Positions 1 through 9,325 of a stretch of DNA of 36,255 bases are shown here, piece after piece. Below the pieces are notes generated by a model that made no database searches, was not told the origin of the DNA, and saw nothing but the letters and a program-made list of their open reading frames with translations. The stretch is from Planctomycetia bacterium (GTDB lineage Bacteria > Planctomycetota > Phycisphaerae > Phycisphaerales > SM1A02): NCBI GenBank assembly GCA_005790605.1, contig SXUI01000006.1, forward strand, positions 1 to 36,255, written 5' to 3'. Position 1 is the first letter of the stretch. Each line of letters begins with the position of its first letter. The position numbers and the translations under genes were made by a program.

Positions 1-2931
1 CCGTTCGTTCGGCGTGAGCTCGAACGCATCGGACTTCGCAATCCACTCGATGCTCCCGAGAACCTCATGTGCAACGAGTCCGCGGTGGCGCGCATCGAGT
101 CCCGCTTGGTAGTAATCCATACCGCGATCGAGCTCGCGTTCATCGCGCTCGCTGAGCGCATACGCCGCCTTCATGCTGCGCGTCCTTCCGCCTCGCGATG
201 GCGGACAGATGGGTGCGAACGAAGTCGGCGCAGGCGTGGCCTCCGTCGTCGCGCGCTTCGATGGCGCGTTCCCTTGCGAAATCGAATTCCCAAACAGCGT
301 CCGCGAAACACATTCGTCCGCGCTCGCCTCAAGATCAGGCGCAAGCGCGGCGTACACGATCCCCGCCAAACTCTTCTTGAAACCGGCCCGCTTCGCGGTC
401 ATCGGCTCCGCCATCACAAACTCGAGATATACCTTCGCTCGCGTCACACCAACATAGAGGGTCGACAACCGCTCTTCGAAGTTCGCTCCGCGCGTCTCTT
501 CCATCACCGCTTCATACGCGGCGCCAAGACGAAGTTCATTCGGCATACTTCGCAGCACGCGAGCAGGTCGACCGTCGGGTCCTCGTGAAAGACAGAGAGT
601 CGTCTGCCGCTCAAGGCGTGTGTCCAATTGCGAGACAATGACCGCGTCCCACTCAAGACCCTTGGATTGATGGAAGTTCATGACTTCGATCGCTGCCTGC
701 GAACCCGCGGCGCTCTCATCATTCACTCTGCTCGTCGATGCGGCGAGCGCCAACTCACCAAGGCTCCTCACGCCGCGCGGCCCGCTCGATGCCTCAAGTT
801 GCTCCACGAGTGCGGCAAGCTGCTTCAACCGATGCCGATCGCGCGGCGAGAGTTGGCTCAACGCGTCCATTCGTACTCGGACCGAGTCAATCCAGCGTGC
901 AGCGCCAACTTCTTGAATCTGTCGGTGCAACGCGCGAGAAGCATCGGCACACCTCGGCTGCCCACGGCCCGTCGGCAGAAGGTCAACGCCCAATCCCAAC
1001 ATTTCGCCGAGAGGACTATGCACGACATTGAACAAGGCTGGCAGTTCCTGAGCGGAGTGCGCGAATCGAAGTGCGTCGAGCACCGCATTCGCCGCCGCGG
1101 AGTCTTCGAGCGAACCGCCACCGCGACCTGCAGCATCGAGACCGGCATCGCGCAATGCTTGCACGACGCGACCGACAAAGGCGTTTGTGCTGACGATGAC
1201 CGCGATTCGTCCCACGCGCGCTTCAACCAACCTTTGCGCGCTCGCGACGATTGCCTCAATCGTCGCGTCGGCGATCGCACGCTCTCCCTTCGCTTGCTTC
1301 GTGAGCGTGAGACATACCTCGCCCTCGGGCAATTCCCGCAACTTCGGCGCAGACTCATGCGTCGCAAAGCTCTTCCCCCACGACGCTGCGGCAGACACTC
1401 GATCAAACTGCGCGACCGCCGGATTACTCGCGATATCCGTGAAAAGCGCATTCACGCACTCCATGATTGCGCGACGACTGCGGTAACTCGTTGAGAGCGT
1501 TTTCGCCTCAAGATGCCCGCTGAGGTCCTCGCCATGCACAAAGCGCCGCGGCAGGTCTCGAAGCAAACTGGGTTCGCCACCTCGCCAGCTGTAAATCGAT
1601 TGCTTCACATCACCGACGCAGAAAAAACTCGCGCCTGGCTGTTGGTCGGAATGTCCCACGCGCGCACGCTGAAGAACGACTGCTGAGGCAAGCGGTCGAA
1701 GCGCGTCCCATTGCAACAGACTTGTGTCTTGAAACTCGTCGAGCAACAGGTGGGTCGTTCCTCCGAACGGAGACTCGACCACCGCATGGGTCGCAGTTTC
1801 GCGCGGCAATGCAGCCCAGTTCGACACGATCAGTTCCGCCTCGCGAGCGACGGAGTCGTAAGTCGTGAGCCCGCGATCCTCGAGCGTCGCACGCAGCGCC
1901 GCGTCGTACTTCTCTAGTAAGAACTGCGTTGACCGAGTGCGCTCGATGTAACTCCGCTCAAGTGCCGAGGACGCCAGCGCGGCCAATGCACGAGCCGGCT
2001 GCGCGATGGCTGCAGGAACAACTTGTCTCGCGAGTTTCACTTCCTCCTGGGCTGGGGCTGCCTTGGCATTCTTGATCAGCGCCGACTTGCTGATCATCGT
2101 CCAGTTCGCGGAGTCTTGAGGGTCCGCGATCGCACGACGGAGCGCCTGCTGGATCTGCTTCGCATAGTGGTCAGACACATTCTGCACGACCTTCGCCTCT
2201 TTCGGTGTGCCAGATGCTTCCACCTGCGCAATCGCCGACTCGATCCGCTCCTGCACGGTTGCGATTTCTTCACTCGCCGGAATGACCGCGTTGGATGTCC
2301 ATTGCCACGCAGATTCGGGCGCGGTGCGATAGATCGAGAGCAGATCCTTCAACTCCTTCGCGATCTTCGGAATGATAGAACGGCTGAGCCGCCGAGCAAG
2401 AATCCCACTGACGGCATCGAAAAGCTCTTGCGCATCCTTGGGGGTAGCGAGCGCATCGCGGAACATCCGCACGACCGCATCGCGCTCGATCGCTTCAAAC
2501 TCATGCTCATCCGCAGGCGCTTGCGCGCGAAGCACGCCCGCGCCGCTGCGTGAGACGATCTGCGAAAAAACGCTATCGATCGTGCCCACGCGAAGCGCGA
2601 GCATCGAATCAAGAGTTCGCGCCAAGAGACTGTGCATTGCATCGGCGTTCGTCGCGCTCGTGCCCTGCGTCTCTGTCATCGCTTCTGCGAGCCCTCGGAG
2701 TCCCTCATCCGAGTTCGCCGCCAGCGCGATTCGTGCAAGAATGCGGTCACGGATTTCGCCGGCCGCTTTGCGCGAGAAGGTCGTCGCGAGCACGCTTTCG
2801 ACAGGAGTGTTCGCAGCGAGCAACGCGATGGCGCGAGTCGAGAGTTGATAGGTCTTTCCACTGCCCGCGCTCGCGCTAATCAGCGTGTGCGAGAACCGCA
2901 CTCCGTCGTTTCGACGCGCCTCACTCGTCAT
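1..2931 (-). CDS. addA: AddA-like UvrD-family helicase-nuclease (3' end outside window)
   Basis: This is an open frame of 977 codons with no stop before the window edge, so the C-terminus is missing. It encodes a superfamily 1 UvrD/RecB-type DNA helicase. Visible motifs are Walker A (ASAGSGKT, residues 20-27), motif II with the Walker B acid (DEFQDT, residues 398-403) and motif VI (LYVGVTRAK, about residues 825-833). After motif VI a stretch reading RGLVAHEVL resembles the opening of the RecB/AddA nuclease domain, whose catalytic part would lie beyond the edge. The ATG at 2931 overlaps the stop of the AddB-like gene (ATGA), which implies translational coupling. By family, AddAB unwinds and resects double-strand DNA ends to load RecA. 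The symbol is inferred from the AddB-like partner; a plain UvrD paralogue is less likely because of the partner and the size. Confidence 0.88.
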   Translation of the reverse strand, partial: MTSEARRNDGVRFSHTLISASAGSGKTYQLSTRAIALLAANTPVESVLATTFSRKAAGEIRDRILARIALAANSDEGLRGLAEAMTETQGTSATNADAMHSLLARTLDSMLALRVGTIDSVFSQIVSRSGAGVLRAQAPADEHEFEAIERDAVVRMFRDALATPKDAQELFDAVSGILARRLSRSIIPKIAKELKDLLSIYRTAPESAWQWTSNAVIPASEEIATVQERIESAIAQVEASGTPKEAKVVQNVSDHYAKQIQQALRRAIADPQDSANWTMISKSALIKNAKAAPAQEEVKLARQVVPAAIAQPARALAALASSALERSYIERTRSTQFLLEKYDAALRATLEDRGLTTYDSVAREAELIVSNWAALPRETATHAVVESPFGGTTHLLLDEFQDTSLLQWDALRPLASAVVLQRARVGHSDQQPGASFFCVGDVKQSIYSWRGGEPSLLRDLPRRFVHGEDLSGHLEAKTLSTSYRSRRAIMECVNALFTDIASNPAVAQFDRVSAAASWGKSFATHESAPKLRELPEGEVCLTLTKQAKGERAIADATIEAIVASAQRLVEARVGRIAVIVSTNAFVGRVVQALRDAGLDAAGRGGGSLEDSAAANAVLDALRFAHSAQELPALFNVVHSPLGEMLGLGVDLLPTGRGQPRCADASRALHRQIQEVGAARWIDSVRVRMDALSQLSPRDRHRLKQLAALVEQLEASSGPRGVRSLGELALAASTSRVNDESAAGSQAAIEVMNFHQSKGLEWDAVIVSQLDTRLERQTTLCLSRGPDGRPARVLRSMPNELRLGAAYEAVMEETRGANFEERLSTLYVGVTRAKVYLEFVMAEPMTAKRAGFKKSLAGIVYAALAPDLEASADECVSRTLFGNSISQGNAPSKRATTEATPAPTSFAPICPPSRGGRTRSMKAAYALSERDERELDRGMDYYQAGLDARHRGLVAHEVLGSIEWIAKSDAFELTPNER

Positions 2932-5900
2932 GATTGCTCCTCCCCGTGGCTCGCCGCCGACTGCTCCGCTCCCGCCGCCTCAAGCGCATCTTCCTGCAAA
3001 TCCTCAGCACGAACGATGGTTGCGCGACACACGGTCCTGAAGTCATCGAAGTCTTCCATGACACTCAGCGGCTTCGGTTCGGGAACAAGCGTCCTCATGC
3101 TCAGCGCGAGTTTCTTTGCGAGTTCGAGCGCGTGCTCGTCGTCGGCAAGATCCCAAGTCGCGAGCGAGGTCTCGGTGCTGCCACCTGCAGGGAGAATGAT
3201 GTACCCAACCTGCACTTCCACGGCTTCGTCTGGCGCGAGCACCCACGCCCAAGTCTTGCGACCAAGCAATCGGTAGAGCGGCAATTGAAGATTGCTCCAC
3301 GCTTCAACAACCCTCGTCCCCTTCACAAACTTCGCATGATCCTTGTCGGCGGTCTTCTTCACATCGTCGAATGACTTGAAGTCAAGAAGTCGCACGATGC
3401 GTTTGGCTTCGTTGTACTCGATCCGATCGATTCGACCTCTCAGGTCGACCGTGGATCCATCGGCGAGCTCGATTGGCTCTTGGAACTTCGCCTCCACTGC
3501 GATGATCTTCCAGCCTTCTGCGAATGCTTGTCGCTGCCACACGGCGAACGCGTCGAGGCGTCGTCGCAGTTCAGCCCCTTGAAAGAGCATCTCCGTGCTC
3601 ATCGCATCGAGGCCTAACCTCTCAAACTCGCTCATCAGCGCTGCGTGCAAGCTTCGTCGTGTCTGGTCAACGCTTCCCCCGCGCTGCTCCTCAAACGCCA
3701 CACCGACGGCGTCGCGCGTCGCGGAAGCAGGCGCGGCGAACACTCGCTCGACGCACTTGTGTATGACATCGCCGAAATCCGCAACGGAGATTTCTGCGCC
3801 GATCTCGCGCGCGGGCTCGAGAAACTCTGTGCGGCAGAGATGCCAACGGTACGGGCAGTTCAAGTAGCTCTTGAAGTCCGTGACGCGCAACGGTTGATCA
3901 CTCGGATACGGATGCAACTTGGGGAGCGCATCAAACGGAGAGACCGACGGCGCGGTTGCTGTCGAAGCACAGACCAGACTGGTCTCATGCTTGCGCGCAT
4001 CCTCATCAAAGAAGCGAACGGCGCGGTCCGCAACTGCTTCCCTCGTCCCTCCAAACAGCATTGGACTTGGCAAGAGACTGTTCCCCGCGATATCAAGGCG
4101 CGGGCAAAGTACGAGGAGTCGTCTCGCTGATCCTTCCAATTCATCCGCACAAAGGCGATCCTGCAACTGAGAGAGCAGGAAGCCATCTCGCATTCGGCGC
4201 TGATGCGCCGTTGGAAGCCCAAGTTTTGTGCGCAACGCCGATGGAAGCAGTCCGGTTTCCGCCGTCGTGCCGGGAAGTGCCGCAGCATGCACACCCAAGA
4301 GCGCGACGCGTGTGGCAGGATCAAAGGGAAGCTCAAGCCAGCCGACCGTTTCGATCGCGTGTTCGTCCCCGTCCATAGGCAGTGCATGGTTCAGAATGAA
4401 CTCCTTGACCAACGCAAGCGCAACCGTTGACACGCACTCGGTACTCTTGGACGAGAATTGCAGCGAGAGGCGTTGAAACTCTCTCAGGAGAAGACCAATC
4501 GCCGCACGCTCAGAGTCGAATGGCCCCTTCGACGGATGCTGTGCAGTATCCGCAGCCCACGCGATTCGCGTCAGACTCTCAAACGCGCGCTCCGCGCCAG
4601 TTTCCGCAGACGATCCAGAGTTCTGCAGCGCAAGCAATGCGTCCACAAGTCGCCGCGGCCAGGTTGCGGTGCCCCGCTCGCAGCACTCGTCTCGAAGATA
4701 TTCAAGCAACGCTCGCGCACTTTGACCCTTCCACTTCGCGGGATCGGTTGGCGAGCCGCTCTCGCAGTCACCAAAGACTCCTCCAAACGCCGGTCCTCCG
4801 AGCACTGCGCAGAGTGCAGTTCCTGCGCGGGAATCGTCATCGCGCAACGCGCGCTCAAGGCCGAGGAAGACTTGCCCAACAATCGTTTGCGACAGTCTCT
4901 TTCCTTCCGGAAGGTGGAGCGCGATGCCATGTGATGCTGCAACGCGAGCCACTGGCTCCGCAAACGCCGGGTCCACGATGCCGACCGTGATGTCTTCGAC
5001 CATCACGCCTTGCTCATCACCAGCAGCATCCGTGAGCCATGAAAGCACATGCAATGCCATGTCCTCAGCGTCTGCGCAGGGCACAAGTGCTTGCTTCTCG
5101 AAATCGAGCGGCGCCGCGAACGATGCGTCGGGAATGCCGATCGCGTCGAACCGATGCGCGTCGCGCTCGGAAGCGAAAACGCACGCCACAACATTCGTGC
5201 CGCATGCCTTCAGCGCCGCACGAAATCGCGGATGCGCTTCGGCGATCCCGAGAAGCATCACCCGTTCAAACTGACACGAAGGCTTGCATGACACTCGCGC
5301 CGTGCGTGCGGTCAAGCTCGAAACAAGCTTCCGTCCCGCAAGCCATGCGGCAACGATGATCTCGAGAGACCGAACCGCCTGCCATCGCGACTCCAACTCT
5401 CTTTCACCAAGTTCACGCGCTGCATCGATCACATCCTGCGTGGTCTTCAATGCGCTCTCAAGTTCGCGAAGGGCGCGCGAAACTACCGGCGCTGCTTCGA
5501 ATCGCTCGATGAGACTCGTGTCGTGCGCCCCGTCCGTCAGGGCTCGCGCGGGCGAGTTAGAAAGGGCGTGCGCCCATGCAAGGCGCTCAACCTCCGCTCC
5601 CGCAAGTGACATGCCGCTCTCAAGCTTGTTCGGTTCAAACAGATATTCTTCGATGAATCCAGGCGTCGTCGTGACCGGAGGTACGAGCGCCCGTTCTCCT
5701 GCGGCCTCAGCGAGCGCGCGAAGAAACAAGCGGCGCGCACGAGAACCCGGCAGCACGACAAGTGTCCGTGAGAGATCGAGCGCGCCAGAAGCGTCACACG
5801 CTGGCGGCGGGTGCTCCGTCGAACCATGAATGAGGTACCGCGCCGCGATTTCCGCAGGCGAAAATGCTCGAGGATCGAAGTCCGAGCGCGGCGTACGGAG

Positions 5901-5984
5901 AAAAACCCGCTCAACGCCTAACCCATCACGGGGCGTGCGCGTAGAGGAGCTACCAGAGGCGTCATCCATATCTTTTTGGCCCAT
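2928..5984 (-). CDS. addB: AddB-like PD-(D/E)XK nuclease family protein
   Basis: The product is 1018 aa. Its C-terminal third carries a PD-(D/E)XK nuclease domain: YLNCPYRW at about 708-715, GDVIHK with the motif His at about 742, GRIDRI with the Asp at about 853, LLDFKS with Asp868 and Lys870, then LQLPLYR. This order matches RecB-like/AddB nucleases. The N-terminal part is a degenerate helicase-like region: VLPGSRARRLFLRAL occurs near residue 76, but I see no canonical Walker A lysine, as is usual for RecC/AddB-type partners. The last ~40 residues hold one cysteine instead of the three that complete the Fe-S staple in Bacillus AddB, so the cluster may be absent. The gene lies 39 bases after the small membrane protein gene and overlaps the helicase gene by 4 bases. 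ATG at 5969 (MDDAS) is an alternative start. Confidence 0.85.
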   Translation of the reverse strand: MGQKDMDDASGSSSTRTPRDGLGVERVFLRTPRSDFDPRAFSPAEIAARYLIHGSTEHPPPACDASGALDLSRTLVVLPGSRARRLFLRALAEAAGERALVPPVTTTPGFIEEYLFEPNKLESGMSLAGAEVERLAWAHALSNSPARALTDGAHDTSLIERFEAAPVVSRALRELESALKTTQDVIDAARELGERELESRWQAVRSLEIIVAAWLAGRKLVSSLTARTARVSCKPSCQFERVMLLGIAEAHPRFRAALKACGTNVVACVFASERDAHRFDAIGIPDASFAAPLDFEKQALVPCADAEDMALHVLSWLTDAAGDEQGVMVEDITVGIVDPAFAEPVARVAASHGIALHLPEGKRLSQTIVGQVFLGLERALRDDDSRAGTALCAVLGGPAFGGVFGDCESGSPTDPAKWKGQSARALLEYLRDECCERGTATWPRRLVDALLALQNSGSSAETGAERAFESLTRIAWAADTAQHPSKGPFDSERAAIGLLLREFQRLSLQFSSKSTECVSTVALALVKEFILNHALPMDGDEHAIETVGWLELPFDPATRVALLGVHAAALPGTTAETGLLPSALRTKLGLPTAHQRRMRDGFLLSQLQDRLCADELEGSARRLLVLCPRLDIAGNSLLPSPMLFGGTREAVADRAVRFFDEDARKHETSLVCASTATAPSVSPFDALPKLHPYPSDQPLRVTDFKSYLNCPYRWHLCRTEFLEPAREIGAEISVADFGDVIHKCVERVFAAPASATRDAVGVAFEEQRGGSVDQTRRSLHAALMSEFERLGLDAMSTEMLFQGAELRRRLDAFAVWQRQAFAEGWKIIAVEAKFQEPIELADGSTVDLRGRIDRIEYNEAKRIVRLLDFKSFDDVKKTADKDHAKFVKGTRVVEAWSNLQLPLYRLLGRKTWAWVLAPDEAVEVQVGYIILPAGGSTETSLATWDLADDEHALELAKKLALSMRTLVPEPKPLSVMEDFDDFRTVCRATIVRAEDLQEDALEAAGAEQSAASHGEEQS

Positions 5985-6023
5985 ACAATCTCACTGCGAT
6001 GGCGAGATGGTACGACGACGCGC

Positions 6024-6656
6024 TCATGGTGTCGATTTCAAAGTTCTGAATTGGAGCGAAATCTTTCCATCGGAAGTCTCGACATCGAGAAGTTCGACAA
6101 CGCGACCATCACCGAGCCGAAACGACACGGCAACTCCATCCGTAACTTGGGTGTGCAAAGCCGGAGTCAATGCGCGTGTAAGGAGCCACTCTCCAACGAA
6201 TGGAAGCGGGAGACGCCCCACCGCGGCGTGAACGCCCTGAAGTTGGAGGCGGCGTAGAGCACGCGCATCGTTGACGGAGGGTTGGAGCACGACACTTATC
6301 GCAAACGGTCCAAGTGGGCTCACGACGCCAACGCCCTCTCGGTTTGCCGACAGCACCAGCCTCGTCGCATCCTCGAGATCCTTCAGCGCGGTGTCGTGTG
6401 CGATCCACTTCGGCAGTCGCGTCGAGAGCCACGCGTTGACATCGTCCACTTCGATCGAGATCGCCCAAGGCGCGTCGTCGGGTCGCACCTTCCGCACTTG
6501 CGCGGCAATGCCTTGCTCGAGGAGTTCCGCGCGCCGAACGGCGTCCTGCGCGATCGACCCTGTTGATGTCGGGGGGATCAACGCAATCACGACCGCGCAG
6601 AACAATGCTCCGCCCAAGGTCGCCATCGCCATTCGGGTTGCACGCGAAGTGCGCAC
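6024..6656 (-). CDS. Hypothetical membrane-anchored protein
   Basis: The product is 210 aa from a GTG start two bases after the stop of the catalytic KS gene, so it is probably translated by coupling. An N-terminal hydrophobic segment (about residues 10-28, MATLGGALFCAVVIALIPP) should be a signal anchor or uncleaved signal peptide. The rest is a soluble domain with the phrase VDDVNAWLSTRLPKWI, the sort of segment found in lipid- or membrane-facing beta proteins, followed by several beta-like stretches (VSFRLGDGRVVELLDVETSDG). I do not recognise the family. It sits between the KS pair and addBA on the same strand. A role with the KS product at the membrane is possible but only a guess from position. 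Confidence 0.75.
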   Translation of the reverse strand: MRTSRATRMAMATLGGALFCAVVIALIPPTSTGSIAQDAVRRAELLEQGIAAQVRKVRPDDAPWAISIEVDDVNAWLSTRLPKWIAHDTALKDLEDATRLVLSANREGVGVVSPLGPFAISVVLQPSVNDARALRRLQLQGVHAAVGRLPLPFVGEWLLTRALTPALHTQVTDGVAVSFRLGDGRVVELLDVETSDGKISLQFRTLKSTP

Positions 6657-6658
6657 GA

Positions 6659-7987
6659 TTACTCGTACCGTTTCACCACAAGCGTGTCATTCTGGCCACC
6701 GAATCCGAAACTGTTTGACAGGCAGATGTCCACCTTCGCCTTGCGCGCCACATTGGGCACATAGTCAAGGTCGAGTTCAGGATCGGGCGTGTTGTAGTTA
6801 ATCGTTGGCGGCAACATGCCATCGCGAATGGCGAGAATGCAGGTAATGAACTCGACCGCGCCAGCTGCAGCAATCAAGTGCCCCATCATGCCTTTGATGG
6901 AACTCATCGGAATGTCCTTCGCGTTCTCGCCGAAGACCCGCTTCACGCCGCGAGTTTCAATGGAATCGTTCTCTTTCGTGCCTGTGCCGTGTGCGCTGAT
7001 GTAATCGATCGCCGCGCGACCATCAATCCGGCGCGCAAGTGGATCGATGCCCGCTTGCGCAAGTGCTTGGTGCATGGATGCCGCACCACCGCGACCTTCG
7101 GGTTGGATGTCGGTGATACGGAACGCATCCGCGCTTGAGCCATATCCCGCGACTTCTGCGAGCGGCTTCGCGCCTCGCGCGAGTGCATGCTCAAGCCGTT
7201 CAAGCACCACCATGCCGCTGCCCTCGCCCATCACGAATCCGTCGCGCGTTGCATCAAACGGTCGCGACGCCTTCGTTGGATCGCCCTTGGAAGTCGAAAG
7301 CGCAGTCAGACGATTGAAGCCAGTCACGCCAAGCACATGGATCATCGTGTGCGTTCCACCGCTCACCATGACATCCGCATCACCACGCAAGATGAGCGAA
7401 TAGGCCTCGCCAATCGCCTGGGTACTTGCTGCGCAGGCGGTGAGGCAATTGAGCGCAGGACCGCGAATGCCGAACTCCCGTGCGAGATGCGCGAGTGGCA
7501 TGTTTGGTTCCTGCTCAACTTCGCGCATCTGCTCAAGACACTTGTGCGCGACATCAGCCCATCGCGCAGCGTCAAGTTTCGTCGCGCCGTCTTGCCAACC
7601 AGCCAGATTCGCTGCCGCGTATTGATCGAAATCCAACACGCCTTCGCCGGCGCCTAAGTACAAGCCAACCCGCTTGCGATTGAGCGCTGTGTAGTTCGCG
7701 AGTCCCGACTGCGCCCACGCTTGGCTGGCCGCGCCAAGGGCGAACTGGGAATTCAATCCCGCCGTCGCATGCACCTTCGCGTCCGCCACAAACTTCGATA
7801 CATCGTAATCACGCACCTCTGCAGCAAAGGTTGTTGGGAATGTCCTCGCATCAAAGCGCGTAATCGGTCCCATGCCGCTTTCGGAACGCAATAGGCGTTG
7901 CCACGCAGCATCAACGCTGTGACCAAGAGGGGTGATCCAACCAAGACCGGTGACGACAACGCGATGTGTATCAGGTCGAGTGCTCAT
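6659..7987 (-). CDS. Beta-ketoacyl-ACP synthase, FabF/KASII type (catalytic)
   Basis: The product is 442 aa, slightly longer than typical FabF (about 410 aa). The thiolase fold and the complete KS triad are visible: nucleophile Cys185 in LTACAAST, His333 in SAHGTGTKEND and His370 in GMMGHLIAAAG. GFGGQNDTLVV near the end is the usual C-terminal KS signature. It should catalyse decarboxylative Claisen condensation of malonyl-ACP with an acyl-ACP. An extra segment at about residues 125-160 (around GWQDGATKLDAARWADVAHKC) accounts for the added length. ATG 7987 lies three bases after the stop of the degenerate KS gene, so the two are almost certainly co-translated. Because of that partner it may make a specialised acyl or polyketide chain, but a housekeeping fatty acid role cannot be excluded. 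No ACP, ketoreductase or dehydratase gene is in the window. Confidence 0.93.
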   Translation of the reverse strand: MSTRPDTHRVVVTGLGWITPLGHSVDAAWQRLLRSESGMGPITRFDARTFPTTFAAEVRDYDVSKFVADAKVHATAGLNSQFALGAASQAWAQSGLANYTALNRKRVGLYLGAGEGVLDFDQYAAANLAGWQDGATKLDAARWADVAHKCLEQMREVEQEPNMPLAHLAREFGIRGPALNCLTACAASTQAIGEAYSLILRGDADVMVSGGTHTMIHVLGVTGFNRLTALSTSKGDPTKASRPFDATRDGFVMGEGSGMVVLERLEHALARGAKPLAEVAGYGSSADAFRITDIQPEGRGGAASMHQALAQAGIDPLARRIDGRAAIDYISAHGTGTKENDSIETRGVKRVFGENAKDIPMSSIKGMMGHLIAAAGAVEFITCILAIRDGMLPPTINYNTPDPELDLDYVPNVARKAKVDICLSNSFGFGGQNDTLVVKRYE

Positions 7988-7990
7988 GCG

Positions 7991-9325
7991 TTAGCCGTGA
8001 CTCTCGTATCTCGAAATGACCGCGGCACTATTTTGACCGCCTAGGCTCGGCGAGAACACAAGCACATGCCGAAGAGCGACAGCCTGCGATGGCGACGCAC
8101 TTGCGCAGACTCCGTGCGTTGCGTGGGTATTCAATCGCGCCGGCAAGCGTTGCTCCATGACGCATTTCGCCGCGACCGCCACGGCGATCGCTCCGAACCC
8201 AGCAACGGTCGCGCCAATGTTCGGCGCGAGCGTCACGAGTGGAATCGATGAAGCGCGTGCGCCGAACACGCGGGTCAGGGCGTCGGCTTCGATTGCGTCA
8301 ATGGCAGGAACGCCGCAGCCGTAAGGAATTGCCGCGTCGATCTCGTTCGCGGAAATACCCGCGTCTCGAAGTGCGGCTTCGATCGCATCCGCGAGTGATT
8401 CACCGTTCGTGCCTGGGACGAGGCCAACCGTGTCTTCGCAGTAAGACTGCGATGCGCCAGTTCCAGAGAGCGTTGCGAGAATGCGCGCACCGCGGGCTTG
8501 CGCCGTATCGAGTGCTTCAACGACGAGAATGCCGCCACCCTCGCCGACGAGCGAGCCGATCGCCGCAGTATCAAATGGTCGCACGATCTTCGTTGCATCC
8601 GCGTCGACTGCGCACGGAGCAAGTCGATTCGCGAGTTCCTGCCGCAGATAGGCCATCGGATTCAACTTGCTGTCTGCGCCTCCGGAGAGGCATGCGTCGG
8701 CAGCGCCGCGCTCGATGACGCGCTGACTTTCCGCGAGGCTCAATCCGCTCGACGCCTCGTTGCAAGTGATGGTGTTCGAAGGGCCTTGGCAATCGTGAAT
8801 GATCGTCACATGGCATGCGAGCATGTTGGGCAGATACTTCAAGAGCCAGAGCGGCGTGAGGTCCTGCATGCCCTGTTGTCCCCACTTCTCGGGATCGAAC
8901 TGCGACTCGGTCCCCTTCGAACTCCACAACGCGGCAGTCAGTTCATCGAGGTCCGCTGCAATGAGCCCCGCACCAATCTGGCAACCGAAGCGATTCGGGG
9001 CGATCGTTGGCGGCGCATCGGGATCGGTGCCGCGCGTCGTCAATCCCGCGTCGCGAACCGCGGTCAACGCAGCACCGACCGCGATCTCGATGTCGCGCGC
9101 CATGACCTTGGTCGCCTTGCGGTAACTCTTCAGCACGAAGTCCTTCACATCAAACGACTCGGGAACTTCCGCGCCACAGGCTGCGCGAAATCCGCTTGCG
9201 TCAAACGCGCGAATCGGCGCCAACGCCGAACGGCCTTCGACAAGCGCCGCCCAGAGTGGGTCGATGCCAAGTCCAAAGGCCGTGGCGGGTCCAAGACCCG
9301 TGAGTACAACGCGTCGCCGCTGCAT
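7991..9325 (-). CDS. Degenerate ketosynthase, chain-length-factor-like partner
   Basis: The product is 444 aa with the KS fold throughout (VVLTGLGPATAFGLG at the start, GGQNSAAVISRYE at the end). Aligned by eye to the neighbouring catalytic KS, the nucleophile Cys is Glu190 (ITCNEASSG), the first catalytic His is Tyr335 (AAIPYGCGVP) and the second is Ala372 (NIGATVAGFG). All three condensation residues are therefore gone while the fold motifs remain. That is the pattern of KS-beta/chain length factors in type II polyketide and aryl-polyene systems, where the Cys is usually Gln. The likely role is a non-condensing heterodimer partner, or a decarboxylase, for the KS at 6659-7987. It is the first gene of the apparent operon. 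The ATG at 9325 has no clear Shine-Dalgarno sequence. Confidence 0.88.
   Translation of the reverse strand: MQRRRVVLTGLGPATAFGLGIDPLWAALVEGRSALAPIRAFDASGFRAACGAEVPESFDVKDFVLKSYRKATKVMARDIEIAVGAALTAVRDAGLTTRGTDPDAPPTIAPNRFGCQIGAGLIAADLDELTAALWSSKGTESQFDPEKWGQQGMQDLTPLWLLKYLPNMLACHVTIIHDCQGPSNTITCNEASSGLSLAESQRVIERGAADACLSGGADSKLNPMAYLRQELANRLAPCAVDADATKIVRPFDTAAIGSLVGEGGGILVVEALDTAQARGARILATLSGTGASQSYCEDTVGLVPGTNGESLADAIEAALRDAGISANEIDAAIPYGCGVPAIDAIEADALTRVFGARASSIPLVTLAPNIGATVAGFGAIAVAVAAKCVMEQRLPARLNTHATHGVCASASPSQAVALRHVLVFSPSLGGQNSAAVISRYESHG

Noticed and set aside
67-2879. Numerous plus-strand open frames (for example 628-1494, 2023-2553) in the first 3 kb
   Set aside because: They are opposite to one continuous minus-strand frame with UvrD motifs I, II and VI. 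Their translations are Arg/His/Cys-rich and match no family.
7991-9325. Loss of the KS active site as a sequencing error
   Set aside because: Three separate catalytic positions are changed while the surrounding frame and fold motifs are intact, so single errors cannot explain it.
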